A stretch of 18,031 nt of DNA from an uncultured Clostridia bacterium (GCA_937959315.1 CALGRC010000106.1:1-18031); one strand, 5' to 3'; counted from the first letter of the stretch, positions 6,822-12,581 are shown. Numbers and translations are program-made. Notes: a model not told the origin generated them from the sequence alone.

Positions 6822-8066
6822 ATGGAACGAGTGATTTTACATTCAGATTTGAACAACTTTTACGCTTCTGTGGAGTGTTTATACAATCCCGCCCTGCGCG
6901 GAAAACCGGTTGCCGTCGCAGGCAATCCCGAAGCGCGGCACGGAATCGTGCTTGCCAAAAATTATGCGGCAAAAGCCTGCGGCATCGCTACCGGAAATCC
7001 CTTGTGGATGGCAAAACAGAAATGCCCGGATATTGTTTTTGTGCCGCCGCATTATGATTTGTATCTGAAATACTCACAGATTGCGCGTGAAATCTACAGT
7101 GAATATACCGACCGTGTGGAATCATACGGTCTGGACGAATGCTGGCTGGATGTAACCGGCAGCACGCATCTTTTCGGAGACGGAAAGGCCATTGCGGATA
7201 AGCTGCGGGAGCGGATTCGTCAGGAGCTTGGCGTGACTGCGTCCGTCGGCGTCAGCTACAACAAAATTTTCGCAAAGCTGGGCAGCGATATGAAAAAGCC
7301 GGACGCCACCACGGTTATCACGAGCGACCGTTTCCGCGAAATCGTCTGGCCTCTGCCTGTCAGCGACCTGCTCTATGTGGGACGGGCAACGCATAACAAA
7401 CTGCGCCGATACGGCATCACAACAATTGGCGCTCTTGCACAGGCAAACCGGGCTTTTCTCCGCCACCTGCTCGGCAAGAACGGCGAAATGCTGTGGCTGT
7501 TTGCCAACGGGCTGGATACTTCGCCGGTATCCAATATCGGGGCAAAATCGCTGATTAAATCCATCGGCAACAGTACGACCGCGCCCCGTGATCTTGTTAC
7601 TGATGAAGATATCCGCATTACCCTGCGGATACTGAGCGAAAGCGTTTCCGCCCGGATGCGGGAATATGGCTTTGTCTGCAGTACGGTGCAAATCGGAGTG
7701 CGCGACAACGAACTGCACAGCTGCGAGCGGCAAGGCAAGCTCCTCTACCCCAACCGAACCGCAAGAGCATTGACCGAAAAGGCGTTCGAGCTTTATAAGC
7801 AAAACCATACCTCCGGCAAGCCTGTGCGCTCGCTCAGCGTACGCGCCTGCAAGCTTTCTGTTCTTGAAAACGAACAGCTTTCCCTGCTGCCCGAAATCTC
7901 GGCCATTCAAAAACAAGAGGTATTAGATTCCGTGATAGACAACATTCGCAGCCGTTTCGGGCATTTTTCCGTTCAGCGCGGAATTATGCTGTGCGATAAA
8001 CGGTTGTCCGCACTCAATCCCAAGGAGGACCACATCATCCATCCGGAATCGTTTTTTAAGAGTTGA
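6822..8066 (+). CDS. dinB: Y-family translesion DNA polymerase (DinB/Pol IV-like, 414 aa)
   Basis: A low-fidelity polymerase that copies past damaged bases. The start at 6822 has AGGTGA about 8 nt upstream. The palm motif HSDLNNFYASVE supplies D9 and the steric-gate aromatic pair F13-Y14. The second catalytic motif, YGLDECWLDVTG, gives D105-E106. The fingers-region lysine/tyrosine block (YDLYLKYSQ), SVGVSYNKIFAKLGSDMKKP, and a thumb helix-hairpin-helix around LLYVGRATHNKLRRYGITTIGAL follow, then a little-finger domain. Length is ordinary for the family. There is no obvious canonical QxxLPLF-type beta-clamp motif at the C-terminus, although EQLSLLPE (around residue 350) is a candidate. It is the first gene of a plus-strand trio with a 79-aa protein and an SRAP protein, which points to a lesion-tolerance cassette. 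Confidence 0.95.
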   Translation: MERVILHSDLNNFYASVECLYNPALRGKPVAVAGNPEARHGIVLAKNYAAKACGIATGNPLWMAKQKCPDIVFVPPHYDLYLKYSQIAREIYSEYTDRVESYGLDECWLDVTGSTHLFGDGKAIADKLRERIRQELGVTASVGVSYNKIFAKLGSDMKKPDATTVITSDRFREIVWPLPVSDLLYVGRATHNKLRRYGITTIGALAQANRAFLRHLLGKNGEMLWLFANGLDTSPVSNIGAKSLIKSIGNSTTAPRDLVTDEDIRITLRILSESVSARMREYGFVCSTVQIGVRDNELHSCERQGKLLYPNRTARALTEKAFELYKQNHTSGKPVRSLSVRACKLSVLENEQLSLLPEISAIQKQEVLDSVIDNIRSRFGHFSVQRGIMLCDKRLSALNPKEDHIIHPESFFKS

Positions 8067-8083
8067 CCTCTGCAGAATAAAGC

Positions 8084-8118
8084 GCCTCAAAATCCGGAAT
8101 ACTATCGGGTATTGAGGT
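8084..8118 (+). promoter_or_regulatory. Hairpin covering the ribosome binding site of the 79-aa gene
   Basis: GCCTCAA (8084-8090) can pair with TTGAGGT (8112-8118), and an inner ATCC/GGGT stem extends it after one mismatch. The GAGGTGG ribosome binding site of the next gene lies in the 3' arm, so the structure could limit its translation unless it is opened. Confidence 0.4.
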
Positions 8119-8124
8119 GGTTTT

Positions 8125-8364
8125 ATGGCAAGAAAAGTATTTGTAGAGGTTACGGCGCGGTTTGATACCGATGGAAAAATCACGCCGCTGTCCCTTGTGT
8201 GGGAAGACGGCACGGTTTATGAGATTGACCGTGTGCTGGATGTGCGAAGAGCCGCTTCGTTAAAAGCCGGCGGCATGGGAATCCGGTATACCATCAGCGT
8301 CGGCGGAAAGCAAAGCTACTTATTTTATGAAGAACCCAGATGGTTCGTGGAGGCGAAACAATAA
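8125..8364 (+). CDS. DinB-associated small conserved protein (79 aa)
   Basis: The ATG at 8125 follows GAGGTGG by about 5 nt. The sequence is a compact beta-rich fold: RKVFVEVTARFDTDGKITP, then LVWEDGTVYEIDRVLDVRRA, SLKAGGMGIRYTISVGGK and a final SYLFYEEPRWFVEA. I know similar small proteins encoded beside dinB in Firmicutes, without a proven function. The layout also recalls small partners of actinobacterial translesion polymerases, but I cannot show homology. Its stop overlaps the SRAP start by one base (TAATG), so it is translationally coupled to it. A role in polymerase or lesion handling is inferred from context only. Confidence 0.82.
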   Translation: MARKVFVEVTARFDTDGKITPLSLVWEDGTVYEIDRVLDVRRAASLKAGGMGIRYTISVGGKQSYLFYEEPRWFVEAKQ

Positions 8365-8930
8365 TGTGCGGAAGGTATTCCCTATTCGACGAACAGGACA
8401 ATGCAGAAATACAAAAAATAGTCACGGAAATCAATCAAAAATATCCCGAACAGCCGATACGAACAGGAGAAATATTCCCGACCAACACCGCTCCTGTTTT
8501 AATGACAAACGGAGCCGTTCTTTCTCCGGAGCCGGTTGTCTGGGGATTCCCAAAATACCAGGGCAGCGGCGTTATTATCAACGCCCGCGCCGAAACCGCT
8601 GCGGGAAAGAAAACCTTTCGGGACAGTCTGATGAAGAACCGGTGTATCGTTCCGAGTACCGGCTTCTATGAATGGGATGAAAAGAAACACAAATACCTGT
8701 TTCGCCTACCCAATGAGCAAACGCTGTATATGGCGGGTATTTGCAAAGAATACAGCGGCGTAAAACGATATGTCATTCTGACAACCGCCGCAAATGCGTC
8801 CATGGAAGATGTTCACCACCGAATGCCTGTTATACTGCCAAAGGATAAGCTGCAAATATGGGCAGCGAATACCGACGCAGCACTCTTATATCTGCACAGC
8901 GAAATGCCGCAGCTTGTGCGCACGGGATAA
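8364..8930 (+). CDS. SRAP-family abasic-site protein (HMCES/YedK-like, 188 aa)
   Basis: SRAP proteins form a covalent thiazolidine crosslink between their N-terminal cysteine and abasic sites in single-stranded DNA, shielding them from cleavage. The ATG at 8364 is chosen, not the earlier in-frame GTG at 8340, because it puts the catalytic Cys at position 2 (MCGRY) and has GGAGG upstream. Other family residues are present: N73 in VIINARAET, E103 in GFYEWD, and H151 in HHRMPVIL. Length is typical. The gene overlaps the 79-aa gene by one base and follows dinB, so translesion synthesis and abasic-site protection are encoded together. A strong palindromic terminator follows. Confidence 0.95.
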   Translation: MCGRYSLFDEQDNAEIQKIVTEINQKYPEQPIRTGEIFPTNTAPVLMTNGAVLSPEPVVWGFPKYQGSGVIINARAETAAGKKTFRDSLMKNRCIVPSTGFYEWDEKKHKYLFRLPNEQTLYMAGICKEYSGVKRYVILTTAANASMEDVHHRMPVILPKDKLQIWAANTDAALLYLHSEMPQLVRTG

Positions 8931-8935
8931 AATAT

Positions 8936-8968
8936 GGACGGCGCAGCTGCGCCGTCCCTTTGCTTTAT
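8936..8968 (+). terminator. Terminator of the dinB cassette, perfect 22-bp palindrome
   Basis: GGACGGCGCAG pairs perfectly with CTGCGCCGTCC (8936-8957), followed by a T-rich run (ctttgctttattt). On the minus strand the same palindrome is followed by ATATTTTAT, so it may also end the convergent transcript of the sigma-like and 93-aa genes. Confidence 0.85.
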
Positions 8969-8993
8969 TTCATATTAGTGACACGGTTATAAA

Positions 8994-9275
8994 TCAGGCG
9001 TTTGCTATCTCAGCCTTTTTCCCGCCCTTCCTGAGTTTAACAACATAAAGGCACTTTTTCTGGCGGAATATATCAAAAACCGCCTGTAATTTGTTGCTCC
9101 TTCTGTAATTTCGAATCGTATCACATCTGCGCTTACATTCCTTGTCATCGTCGTACTCAATTCGCATATTCTTGTGCTGGCTTGCCAAAAATTCTATGAT
9201 CCTGAGTACCTCCTCACTTTTTTTGCCGCCGCGATTCCGTTCCGGCAAACATTCAATATCGTATGTAACTTTCAT
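8994..9275 (-). CDS. Basic hypothetical protein (93 aa) after the sigma-like gene
   Basis: The ATG at 9275 has GGAGGC about 8 nt upstream, and that site overlaps the end of the sigma-like gene, whose stop is one base away. The protein is basic and may carry a small alpha/beta fold: MKVTYDIECLPERN, then SEEVLRIIEFLASQHKNMRIEYDD, then KLQAVFDIFRQKKCLYVVKLRKG. No recognised family. Tight coupling to the sigma-like gene suggests a regulatory partner or anti-sigma-like role, but this is only inference from position. Confidence 0.72.
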   Translation of the reverse strand: MKVTYDIECLPERNRGGKKSEEVLRIIEFLASQHKNMRIEYDDDKECKRRCDTIRNYRRSNKLQAVFDIFRQKKCLYVVKLRKGGKKAEIANA

Positions 9276-9276
9276 T

Positions 9277-9642
9277 TCAAATCGCCTCCGTATATGGTAT
9301 ATAGTTTAAATTTTTTTCTGTTACAATATCGTTCAGTGTCAGTCCATCCGTTCCGGGGACAATCTCACTGAGACTAACCGTTTTGATTCTTCTGCCCAGT
9401 TTCATCCGTTCGTTATAAACCGCAGACCGCATATTGTTCCATGCGATTGTGCTGAACTCATATTGATACAAATCCGGGCGGTCGAACCACAATTCCACTG
9501 CGCGCAGATAGCGAAAAATCACGACGTCAAACCATTCATCGAACGGCAGTTTATTGACTCGGAGAAACTTCTCCACTACCCAATAATTTTGCTGTGACAC
9601 AGCGCGTTCCATCGAAGATAACGGTCTAAGACGCTTGTACAT
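9277..9642 (-). CDS. Sigma-70 region-2-like protein (121 aa), lacking region 4
   Basis: The ATG at 9642 follows AAAGGAGG by about 9 nt. The segment from about residue 33 to 85 (FDEWFDVVIFRYLRAVELWF, then YEFSTIAWNNMRSAVYNE) looks like sigma-factor region 2, which binds the core RNA polymerase and the -10 element. There is no region-4 helix-turn-helix, so it is a short, mobile-element-type sigma-like protein, not a complete ECF factor. A 19-codon ORF in another frame overlaps the start, and one base fewer at the TCTTAGA (about 9625-9631) would join it to RPLSSMERAV here as a longer N-terminus. The ATG may thus be a secondary start or mark a frame break. It lies downstream of the truncated leader copy 2. 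Confidence 0.75.
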   Translation of the reverse strand: MYKRLRPLSSMERAVSQQNYWVVEKFLRVNKLPFDEWFDVVIFRYLRAVELWFDRPDLYQYEFSTIAWNNMRSAVYNERMKLGRRIKTVSLSEIVPGTDGLTLNDIVTEKNLNYIPYTEAI

Positions 9643-9685
9643 CGTATACTGCCTCCTTTCCGATATTCTTTATTGTTCTATTCAT
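9626..9685 (-). CDS. 19-codon ORF overlapping the sigma-like gene start
   Basis: The ATG at 9685 has AAGGAG about 8 nt upstream and encodes MNRTIKNIGKEAVYDVQAS before a TAG. It overlaps the sigma-like ORF by 17 nt. Removing a single T at the stop (TCTTAGA to TCTAGA) continues it as RPLSSMERAV, that is, in frame with the sigma-like protein. It is either the displaced N-terminus of that protein or a coupled leader ORF. Confidence 0.5.
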   Translation of the reverse strand: MNRTIKNIGKEAVYDVQAS

Positions 9686-9718
9686 TTGATTCTCTCCTTA
9701 CTTAAAAACATTGCATAT

Positions 9719-9762
9719 AAAAAGCAGAGGCGCTTTCACCATAACGGTAAAATATCTCTGCT
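9719..9762 (-). terminator. Leader copy 2, second intrinsic terminator
   Basis: On the minus strand AGCAGAG pairs with CTCTGCT around an inner TTACC/GGTGA stem, followed by five T residues. It lies directly upstream of the ribosome binding site region of the sigma-like operon. Confidence 0.83.
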
Positions 9763-9787
9763 CTTGCGTACGGCTATCCGCAATAAA

Positions 9788-9839
9788 CAAAAAAGCCGAT
9801 AGCGCTTATGCCCAAACAGGCATAGCAATACTATCGACT
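9788..9839 (-). terminator. Leader copy 2, first intrinsic terminator
   Basis: On the minus strand AGTCGATAG pairs with CTATCGGCT (one G-T), with an inner GCCT/GGGC-type hairpin, followed by six T residues. It starts 28 nt after the HEPN stop, so it also ends the MNT/HEPN transcript. Confidence 0.87.
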
Positions 9840-9866
9840 CTTACTTACAATCACGACTTTCTACAT

Positions 9867-10271
9867 TCACTTATCAATTACAGATGTAATATACTTTTGC
9901 ACAGCATCATAGAATTCCTGCGCTTCGTTACACTGCTGTAAAGCCTCCTCTGGGGTGGCTTCGTAAAAATCTTCATAATCCGAATTATTTCTTGCGGCGC
10001 TGGCTTTACGAATAATATTACTATACTTCTTATCAAAAATACCGGTTTTTATATACTCTTTTGTAAAGTATGAAATAACTCCCGAATGTTTTTTGAAATC
10101 TATTGAATCAATTGCCAAAACCGACCGCATAGCGTGAAAAATGGAATAATATGACCGATTCATGGACGCCTTCAATCTGCCATGTTCATACATTAATTTT
10201 GCATTTTCTAATTCTTCCTCAGCAGTTGCCAAACGGTATTTGACATAACTGCTTCTTGCTTCATCAAGCAC
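9867..10271 (-). CDS. HEPN-domain protein of an MNT/HEPN toxin-antitoxin pair (134 aa)
   Basis: HEPN proteins of this kind are the toxin partner of MntA-type nucleotidyltransferases. A GTG at 10271 after a GGGGG ribosome binding site is the likely start, giving an 8-nt overlap with the upstream gene. The helical protein has the family pattern ASMNRSYYSIFHAMRSVLA, then FKKHSGVISYF and SAARNNSDYEDFY, typical of the UPF0332-type HEPN group. The RX4-6H ribonuclease motif of classical HepT toxins is not seen: the arginine in ARNNSDY is followed by Asp and Tyr, not His. RNase activity is therefore not assured. The two genes form one operon ending at the truncated leader. Confidence 0.86.
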   Translation of the reverse strand: MLDEARSSYVKYRLATAEEELENAKLMYEHGRLKASMNRSYYSIFHAMRSVLAIDSIDFKKHSGVISYFTKEYIKTGIFDKKYSNIIRKASAARNNSDYEDFYEATPEEALQQCNEAQEFYDAVQKYITSVIDK

Positions 10272-10605
10272 TTATGCTAACCCCCTCTTTTTGTATGTTA
10301 CACAGAAACGGGATAACATCTTTATATTTTTGATACCGGGCAAGCGGTTCTATGATTGGCGATATTAAAATATCGTATTCCAAACTCATATCAGATGTCG
10401 CCTCAACTATGGTGTTACGATATTTCCAAACTTCATTTTCCGGAACATCCATCAATAAAAAAATATCAACATCTGATTCGTCATCATAATCACCGCGAGC
10501 ATACGAACCGAACAATATAATATCCTTGAGTTTTTCGCCAAATAATTCTTTGGAACTTCTCGAAAATTCAGATAAAAGATTGTTAAGCTGCAATTGTGTA
10601 CACAT
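10264..10605 (-). CDS. MNT-type nucleotidyltransferase antitoxin (113 aa)
   Basis: Minimal nucleotidyltransferases modify the partner HEPN protein (AMPylation in studied MntA/HepT pairs). The ATG at 10605 has GGGAGGTG about 6 nt upstream; the longer in-frame ORF adds 19 residues without a ribosome binding site. The catalytic GSX10DXD signature is exact: G33-S34 and D45-V-D47 in ILFGSYARGDYDDESDVDIF. A third acidic residue probably lies in SLEYDILIS. The HEPN gene overlaps its end. A promoter (10634-10662) lies just upstream. Confidence 0.9.
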   Translation of the reverse strand: MCTQLQLNNLLSEFSRSSKELFGEKLKDIILFGSYARGDYDDESDVDIFLLMDVPENEVWKYRNTIVEATSDMSLEYDILISPIIEPLARYQKYKDVIPFLCNIQKEGVSISA

Positions 10606-10633
10606 CGCGACACCTCCCTGCTTTCTTAATATT

Positions 10634-10662
10634 ATTATACTATATTTTATCAAAAAATACAA
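10634..10662 (-). promoter_or_regulatory. Promoter of the MNT/HEPN operon
   Basis: On the minus strand TTGTAT (10657-10662) and a perfect TATAAT (10634-10639) are spaced by 17 nt, 29 nt upstream of the MNT start codon. The surrounding DNA is very AT-rich. Confidence 0.7.
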
Positions 10663-10698
10663 TATAATATTTTCATCTCATGTTTCTACCTGCTATCA

Positions 10699-10738
10699 AT
10701 CTCCCCGTAACAGCTTATCACAGGGAGATGCCTTTTTA
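10699..10738 (+). terminator. Hairpin with a plus-strand T-run between the 118-aa and MNT genes
   Basis: ATCTCCC (10699-10705) pairs with GGGAGAT (10723-10729), followed on the plus strand by gccttttt. Both flanking genes are on the minus strand, where no T-run follows, so its natural role is unclear. It may block antisense transcription or be a remnant. Confidence 0.45.
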
Positions 10739-11092
10739 CTGAGCAGCATCACAATTGTCCGATAAATCAAGATAGCCCAGTTCCAGCAACAGCGCGTGCA
10801 GTTCGTCCGGTGTTATTGATTTCACCTGACTCAACCGTTCAAACAACTTCCGATCCTGCTCAAATGATACAAATGCATCCGAAAACACTTCCGCGCGTGC
10901 GCTTATTTCGTCCCCAACCTTGTAAAAGCTAATCATGAACTCATAAACGCATCCGTCATCTGTCATTTTGTCAACGATATTGAACTGTTCCGTCATCCTC
11001 GCCGGTATTTCAATATCTTTGAAATATTTCTGTTTGGTCAGCCTGTAAAACCCTTTCACACATTTCCGTTCATCCTTGTCATTCATTTTCAT
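10736..11092 (-). CDS. Hypothetical protein (118 aa) behind the complete leader copy 3
   Basis: AAAGGAG is followed by two in-frame ATGs at 11092 and 11086; spacing (4 versus 10 nt) does not decide, and the longer form is given. The protein is an acidic alpha/beta protein: VKGFYRLTKQKYFKDIEIP, then VYEFMISFYKVGDEISARAEVF, then a helical C-terminus (SITPDELHALLLELGYLDLSDN). I do not recognise a family. No signal peptide or membrane segment. Because it has its own consensus promoter and the two-terminator leader, it is one of the genes whose expression the leader must control. Confidence 0.72.
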   Translation of the reverse strand: MKMNDKDERKCVKGFYRLTKQKYFKDIEIPARMTEQFNIVDKMTDDGCVYEFMISFYKVGDEISARAEVFSDAFVSFEQDRKLFERLSQVKSITPDELHALLLELGYLDLSDNCDAAQ

Positions 11093-11122
11093 TCATCTCC
11101 TTTACTTAAAAACATTGTATAT

Positions 11123-11169
11123 AAAAAGAGCAGAGACGCTTCACCATAACGGTAAAATATCTCTGCTCT
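11123..11169 (-). terminator. Leader copy 3, second intrinsic terminator
   Basis: On the minus strand AGAGCAGAGA pairs perfectly with TCTCTGCTCT around an inner TTACC/GGTGA stem, followed by a T-run. Confidence 0.88.
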
Positions 11170-11193
11170 TGTGTGCGGTTATCCGCAATAAAC

Positions 11194-11248
11194 AAAAAAG
11201 AGCCGATAGCGCTTACGCCCAAACGGGCATAGCAATACTACCGACTCT
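11194..11248 (-). terminator. Leader copy 3, first intrinsic terminator
   Basis: On the minus strand AGAGTCGGTAG pairs with CTATCGGCTCT (eleven pairs, two G-T), with an inner GCCC-GTTT-GGGC hairpin, followed by six T residues. Confidence 0.9.
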
Positions 11249-11280
11249 TACTTACAATCACGACATTCGTATGCTGAGGG

Positions 11281-11310
11281 TTAATACCCCGGGAAAGTTC
11301 CCGCGCACAT
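11281..11310 (-). CDS. Putative 9-aa leader peptide, copy 3
   Basis: The ATG at 11310 encodes MCAGTFPGY and stops at a TAA at 11281. It shares its first seven residues, and nearly all their bases, with the 24-aa ORF of copy 1. No ribosome binding site is clear, so this may be RNA structure rather than a translated peptide. Confidence 0.35.
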   Translation of the reverse strand: MCAGTFPGY

Positions 11311-11327
11311 AAATAATTTATGCTTGT

Positions 11328-11357
11328 ATTATAGCACAAATTATTGTTGTTTGTCAA
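11328..11357 (-). promoter_or_regulatory. Sigma-A promoter of leader copy 3
   Basis: On the minus strand a perfect TTGACA (11352-11357) and a perfect TATAAT (11328-11333) are separated by 18 nt, the same spacing as in copy 1. A further TTGACG lies directly upstream. Confidence 0.87.
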
Positions 11358-11371
11358 CGTCAAATGCAATA

Positions 11372-11575
11372 TCAAGATTGCATAGTATTCAAATAACGCT
11401 CCAGTTCTTGCTTATCAAGTTTCTGTATCTTTTCTCTCGCGTTCCCGGAACGGGTAATGAACAAATCATTGCCGGTTTTTAAATATCCGTTGATCTGCTC
11501 ATACGGATCATATCCGGCACGCTTCAGCGAGGACACAACCTCTGCCAATATGCTTTCAAATTCACTGTTGTTCAT
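11372..11575 (-). CDS. Short IreB/UPF0297-like protein (67 aa)
   Basis: IreB is a small Firmicute phosphoprotein target of the PASTA kinase IreK. The family pattern is visible: LAEVVSSLKRAGYDPYEQINGYLKTGNDLFITR in two adjoining stretches (residues about 8-40), then NAREKI and a C-terminal helix. It matches the family's GYNPxxQIxGYLxSGDPxYI core but lacks the N-terminal stretch of about 20 residues with the known phosphothreonine region, so it is a short paralogue. The ATG at 11575 has GGGAG 8 nt upstream and is preferred to an ATG at 11599 with a weak site. It lies 40 nt after the nitroreductase stop and is probably co-transcribed with it. Whether it is phosphorylated is unknown. Confidence 0.72.
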   Translation of the reverse strand: MNNSEFESILAEVVSSLKRAGYDPYEQINGYLKTGNDLFITRSGNAREKIQKLDKQELERYLNTMQS

Positions 11576-11615
11576 CCGGTTCACTCCCGTTTCTTTCATA
11601 CCTGCAGTTTACAAA

Positions 11616-12125
11616 TCACACCCTGTAAATATAATACTCCTTGCGCGGCTTCGCCGGCGTTTTTTCGCCGTACCCAAGCACACAATGACCGATGCCCTCG
11701 TAATCGCCTTCAATGCCCCACTTTTTCAGCAGCGCTTTGCCTGCTTCGCTCTCAAACTCTTCTTTTGCACGATGAATCCAGCAGGACTGCACGCCAACCG
11801 CTTCGGCGGCATTCATCAGATTGCCCATTACCAAAGAGCCGTCATACAAGTATGTGGGAATATTCTTGTCGGCAAGCACAATAATCACCGTCGCCGCACC
11901 GTAAAACGGATTGCTGTCACCGCCCATAATCGCGGCGTTCATTTCAGAAAGTTGCCTGACGGTTTCTTTGTCCCGCACCGCTATCATAATCGGGGACTGC
12001 CTTCCCATTCCCGTTGCCGCATATGTTCCTGCTTCCAATATTGCATCAAGCTGCTCATCGGTAATCGGTCTGCCGTCAAAGCAGCGGCAGGACCGGCGAG
12101 ATTTCAAAAGTTCTATTCCGTTCAT
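11616..12125 (-). CDS. FMN-dependent nitroreductase family protein (169 aa)
   Basis: This family reduces nitro groups, quinones or related acceptors with NAD(P)H, using FMN. The ATG at 12125 has GGGAGG about 9 nt upstream. Family hallmarks are the N-terminal SRRSCRCFDGRPITDEQLD (FMN-contacting SRRS), then GTYAATGMGRQSP, the central DGSLVMGNLMNAAEAVGVQS helix, and a late GHCVLGYGEKTPAKPRK stretch (the usual GYP..P.P.PR loop). Length is typical for the smaller clostridial members. No transit or membrane segment, so cytoplasmic. A good promoter lies upstream and the IreB-like gene follows. The natural substrate cannot be predicted. Confidence 0.92.
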   Translation of the reverse strand: MNGIELLKSRRSCRCFDGRPITDEQLDAILEAGTYAATGMGRQSPIMIAVRDKETVRQLSEMNAAIMGGDSNPFYGAATVIIVLADKNIPTYLYDGSLVMGNLMNAAEAVGVQSCWIHRAKEEFESEAGKALLKKWGIEGDYEGIGHCVLGYGEKTPAKPRKEYYIYRV

Positions 12126-12159
12126 TTTGCTGTTCCTCCCTGCTAATGTAATATATCAT

Positions 12160-12188
12160 ATTATACATCAAATAACCATAAAAATCAA
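12160..12188 (-). promoter_or_regulatory. Promoter of the nitroreductase gene
   Basis: On the minus strand TTGATT (12183-12188) and a perfect TATAAT (12160-12165) are spaced by 17 nt, about 35 nt upstream of the start codon. Confidence 0.72.
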
Positions 12189-12230
12189 ACATGTGCTTTA
12201 GCATTAATTTTGTTACTAACATAACAAGCA

Positions 12231-12563
12231 TTAAAAAGACATGCTATGTGTATTTATTTGCAGATATACACGCAATGTATAATCTACATCTATAATTGTT
12301 TCAAGCCTACTCATCGCCCTTAATGCGCTGTCCTTTTCTCTGTTCCAATATTCAAAAAGATCCTGCTCCGTATCCGATAATTGTCCCCAATCAACAGCGC
12401 CATTTTTTAGTCGTTTGCAATGCGCATAAAAATCACTTAACGCTTTATCATATTGTTCATATTTTTCTTTGAGTTTAATGTATTTTTTCTGATTTTTATC
12501 TAATCCTTTATAAGATTTTTTCAGCTGCTTTCTAAACGCTTTTTGATATTGTATACTTCCCAT
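12231..12563 (-). CDS. Lysine-rich helical hypothetical protein (110 aa)
   Basis: The ATG at 12563 has AAAGGAG 7 nt upstream; an in-frame TTG six codons earlier is rejected. The N-terminal half is strongly basic and helical (FRKQLKKSYKGLDKNQKKY, then KLKEKYEQYDKALSDFY), probably a coiled coil. The C-terminal half contains LSDTEQDLFEYWNREKDSALRAMSRLE. No known family and no membrane segment. It is the last gene of the minus-strand run that begins at 17378. A nucleic-acid-binding or scaffold role would fit the charge but is not shown. Confidence 0.7.
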   Translation of the reverse strand: MGSIQYQKAFRKQLKKSYKGLDKNQKKYIKLKEKYEQYDKALSDFYAHCKRLKNGAVDWGQLSDTEQDLFEYWNREKDSALRAMSRLETIIDVDYTLRVYLQINTHSMSF

Positions 12564-12581
12564 ATTTTCTCCTTTCAGCAA

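Larger units (their letters stand above)
9693..9857 (-). repeat. Tandem-terminator leader, copy 2 (5'-truncated)
   Basis: From the core (9839-9857) to the ribosome-binding region ahead of the 19-codon ORF this matches copy 3 closely, including both terminators and the spacer around TTTATTGCGGATA. Homology stops abruptly at 9857/9858: the hairpins, MCAGTFP ORF and promoter of copies 1 and 3 are missing, and the 3' end of the HEPN gene is there instead. Transcription must come from the MNT/HEPN promoter. Confidence 0.8.
11096..11357 (-). repeat. Tandem-terminator leader, copy 3 (complete, ahead of the 118-aa gene)
   Basis: The full element in transcript order: TTGACA-18-TATAAT promoter; MCAGTFP mini-ORF; GGGAA-CT-TTCCC hairpin; GGGT/ACCC hairpin; 19-nt core (11246-11264); first terminator (11194-11248); second terminator (11123-11169); ribosome binding site. 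It aligns with copy 1 in its 5' half and with copy 2 in its 3' half. Confidence 0.82.

Noticed and set aside
7122..7916. 264-codon minus-strand ORF inside dinB
   Set aside because: It is the antisense of a clearly coding polymerase gene, with no ribosome binding site and a composition typical of a shadow frame.
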